The notes below the pieces were generated by a model. It saw only the letters and a list, made by a program, of their open reading frames with translations, had not been told where the DNA came from and searched no databases. A program made the translations under genes and the position numbers. 64,000 nucleotides of DNA from an uncultured Candidatus Melainabacteria bacterium (GTDB lineage: Bacteria > Cyanobacteriota > Vampirovibrionia > Gastranaerophilales > Gastranaerophilaceae). This document shows, piece after piece, positions 62,449 through 64,000 of the stretch. The first letter of the stretch is position 1. Each line of letters opens with the position of its first letter. The stretch is from the NCBI GenBank assembly GCA_934717855.1, contig CAKUZI010000005.1:1-64000 (forward strand), written 5' to 3'.

Positions 62449-62994
62449 ATGAATACATTATCAGCAGAAAACAGTTTAGTTTTAATTATTGATATACAAG
62501 AAAGACTTGTTGCAGCTTTGGAAAAAGATACAATCGTTGCAAATGCAGTAAAAATAGCAAGTGCTGCAAAAGCTCTAGAAATTCCTGTTTTATTAACAGA
62601 ACAGTACCCAAAAGGATTGGGACACACAGTACCTCAATTGCAAGAAGTTTTACCTGAAAATAGCGATGTTGTTGAAAAGACATATTTCAACGCCTTATTA
62701 GAAGATGGCATGCTTGAAAAAATTAAAGCATTTGGCAAAAAACAAATTGTTATTTTCGGGATTGAAACTCACATTTGTGTACACCAAACTGCATCTGCCT
62801 TAATTGAAGCAGGTTTTGATGTATATGTAATCAAAGATGCTTGCGCAAGCCGAAATAAATATGAATTTAAACAAGGTATTGAAGCAATGGTAGCCAACGG
62901 TGTTAAAACATCTTGTGTTGAAATTGCCTTGTTTGAGTGGCTAAAAGGAGCTAAAAACCCTAAATTTAAAGAAGTTCAAGCTTTAATTAAATAG
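62449..62994 (+). CDS. isochorismatase-family cysteine hydrolase
   Basis: This 181-residue protein has VLIIDIQERL (catalytic Asp), TEQYPKGLG (Lys region) and GIETHICVHQTA (nucleophile Cys), the triad of the YcaC/isochorismatase-like family. Substrates of close relatives vary (amides, nicotinamide-like compounds). AAGGAG sits just ahead of the ATG at 62449; the longer frame from 62398 overlaps the previous gene. It is 10 bases after the REC-GGDEF-like gene, probably the last gene of the ftsEX operon. Its end overlaps ribF by 8 bases. Confidence 0.88.
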   Translation: MNTLSAENSLVLIIDIQERLVAALEKDTIVANAVKIASAAKALEIPVLLTEQYPKGLGHTVPQLQEVLPENSDVVEKTYFNALLEDGMLEKIKAFGKKQIVIFGIETHICVHQTASALIEAGFDVYVIKDACASRNKYEFKQGIEAMVANGVKTSCVEIALFEWLKGAKNPKFKEVQALIK

Positions 62995-63865
62995 ATTTCA
63001 AATCTAATTGAATTTGATTTTTAAGCGCATCGAGGGATGAAAATTTTCTCTCGGTGCGTATCATTTTACAGAACTCAACAGTTATATTTTGCCCATAAAT
63101 ATCTCGATTAAAATCTAAAATATTAACCTCTAAAATAGTGTTCATTCCACATACTGTTGGTCTTGTCCCATAATTTGCAATCCCCTTACCGTAATTTGTT
63201 TCAACAGCATAAACTCCATAAGGTAGCTTTACAACATCCATAGGATAAACTATATTTGCAGTTGGAAATCCAATAGTTCGTCCAATTTGGTTTCCTCGAA
63301 CTATTTGTCCAGAAATAGAAAACTTGTAACCAAGCATGGCATTAGCTTTTTCAATTTGTCCACTTGAAAGATATTTACGAATTGATGTACTACTAATTAT
63401 TTCATTATCTATTTTTTGAGGAGGAAGTTCAAAATATTTATATCCATATTTTTTTGCATTATCGTTCAAAAATTTCACATCTCCCGACTTTTTGCAACCA
63501 AAATTATGATTCCAACCTGTAGAAATAGACGCCGGACTAAAATTTTTAATTAATACATTTTTTAAATAATCTTCAGCAGAAAGATTTGAAATGTTCTTAA
63601 AATCCAATTCATATAAATAATCAACACCAAGAGATTTAATAAGATCTTCTCTTTTTTGATGTGTTGTAATATATTCCGGAGAAACATTTTTTAAATAACA
63701 GCAAGGATGTTCTGAAAACGTAATTACAGCCGATTTATTACCATTGTTTTTAGCAAAATTTACGGCACTTTCTATAACTGCTTTGTGCCCAAGATGAACT
63801 CCGTCAAAAAAACCTAAAGCAAGCGATAAATTCGGATTATGATTTAATTCTGTAAAAATTCTCAT
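62987..63865 (-). CDS. ribF: bifunctional riboflavin kinase/FAD synthetase
   Basis: This 292-residue protein has an N-terminal nucleotidyltransferase domain (ALGFFDGVHLGHKAVI, STGWNHNFGCKKSGD, SSTSIRKYLSSG). A C-terminal flavokinase domain (GNQIGRTIGFPTANI, PYGVYAVE, EVNILDFNRDIYGQ) follows. It converts riboflavin to FMN and FAD. The start at 63865 fits the family; an upstream ATG at 63919 would add an unrelated hydrophobic stretch. Confidence 0.94.
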   Translation of the reverse strand: MRIFTELNHNPNLSLALGFFDGVHLGHKAVIESAVNFAKNNGNKSAVITFSEHPCCYLKNVSPEYITTHQKREDLIKSLGVDYLYELDFKNISNLSAEDYLKNVLIKNFSPASISTGWNHNFGCKKSGDVKFLNDNAKKYGYKYFELPPQKIDNEIISSTSIRKYLSSGQIEKANAMLGYKFSISGQIVRGNQIGRTIGFPTANIVYPMDVVKLPYGVYAVETNYGKGIANYGTRPTVCGMNTILEVNILDFNRDIYGQNITVEFCKMIRTERKFSSLDALKNQIQLDLKSI

Positions 63866-63964
63866 ATTCTTATTATATAATAAATAAAAGTTTCTTAATA
63901 AAAATACAAAAAATAGCAAATTTTATTTATTACACGTATTAATACGAAAAAGGAAAATTTAATA

Positions 63965-64000
63965 ATGAAAATTCAACCAAATTATCAAAGTAATGTAACT
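63965..64000 (+). CDS. 5' end of a gene cut by the window edge
   Basis: AAGGA lies 9 bases before an ATG, and the frame MKIQPNYQSNVT runs to the edge. The opening MKIQP… is one I associate with many Gastranaerophilales hypothetical proteins. Nothing can be said of the function. Confidence 0.6.
   Translation, partial: MKIQPNYQSNVT

Overview
The window is AT-rich, with tightly packed genes of mixed orientation and short operons, and it looks like a Gastranaerophilales/Melainabacteria genome (the non-photosynthetic sister group of Cyanobacteria, mostly gut bacteria). Four things point there. DapL-type lysine synthesis and a three-domain NifU are present. Prepilins carry the lineage-typical FTLAEVLITLGIIGVVA helix. 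Several unrecognised proteins have short lineage-style N-termini (for example MKIQPNYQSNVT at the right edge). flhB sits beside a flagellar-type sigma factor. This placement is inference from gene content; no 16S gene is present.

Layout. 1-9 kb: a phosphorylase-like protein, a PLP lyase, a secreted VWA protein, a membrane-anchored phospholipase D-like protein, a YdjC deacetylase divergent from a lipid-linked sugar transferase, and a large-type SRP RNA. 9-17 kb: superoxide reductase, a two-component system with a secreted protein, a GIY-YIG protein, a Ser/Gly/Cys-rich small protein, an AMIN-like protein, and a glutaredoxin with a hybrid-cluster-protein homologue. 17-26 kb: UDP-GlcNAc epimerase, a prepilin with an upstream G-tract leader ORF, rpsL-rpsG, leuD, a histidine-phosphatase-like protein, yjbQ, obg, tsaD and gshB. 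26-36 kb: two tandem paralogous coiled-coil proteins (the second frameshifted), an MBL hydrolase, ribD, dnaX, an S66 peptidase, a toxin-antitoxin pair, and nifU-nifS. 36-48 kb: ruvB, dapL, a giant zinc-ribbon regulator coupled to glgA, sigma factor and flhB, deoC, a SulP transporter, and an ADP-ribosyltransferase-like protein next to dispersed repeats. 48-64 kb: phosphohexomutase, two plsC paralogues, uvrC, a second prepilin with a second G-tract leader, pgk, a HEAT-repeat protein, half a transketolase, ftsE-ftsX with a degenerate REC-GGDEF protein, an isochorismatase-like hydrolase, and ribF.

Glycogen metabolism is represented by glgA, the phosphohexomutase and the phosphorylase-like protein. 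Fe-S and redox handling is represented by nifU/nifS, desulfoferrodoxin, glutaredoxin, the Hcp-like protein and gshB.

The most unusual signals are these. (1) The only long homopolymeric G tracts I noticed (G9 and G10) both lie in short upstream reading frames on the strand of the two prepilin genes; adding one G extends the first frame and fuses the second in frame with its prepilin. These look like contingency (phase-variation) or slippage switches. (2) An unusual number of intact genes have lost family-defining catalytic residues: an Hcp-like protein lacking all eight hybrid-cluster ligands, a phosphorylase with Ser for the PLP lysine, a histidine phosphatase with Asn for the nucleophilic His, a cyclase/STAND-like protein without a P-loop, and a REC-GGDEF protein without phospho-acceptor Asp or GGDEF.
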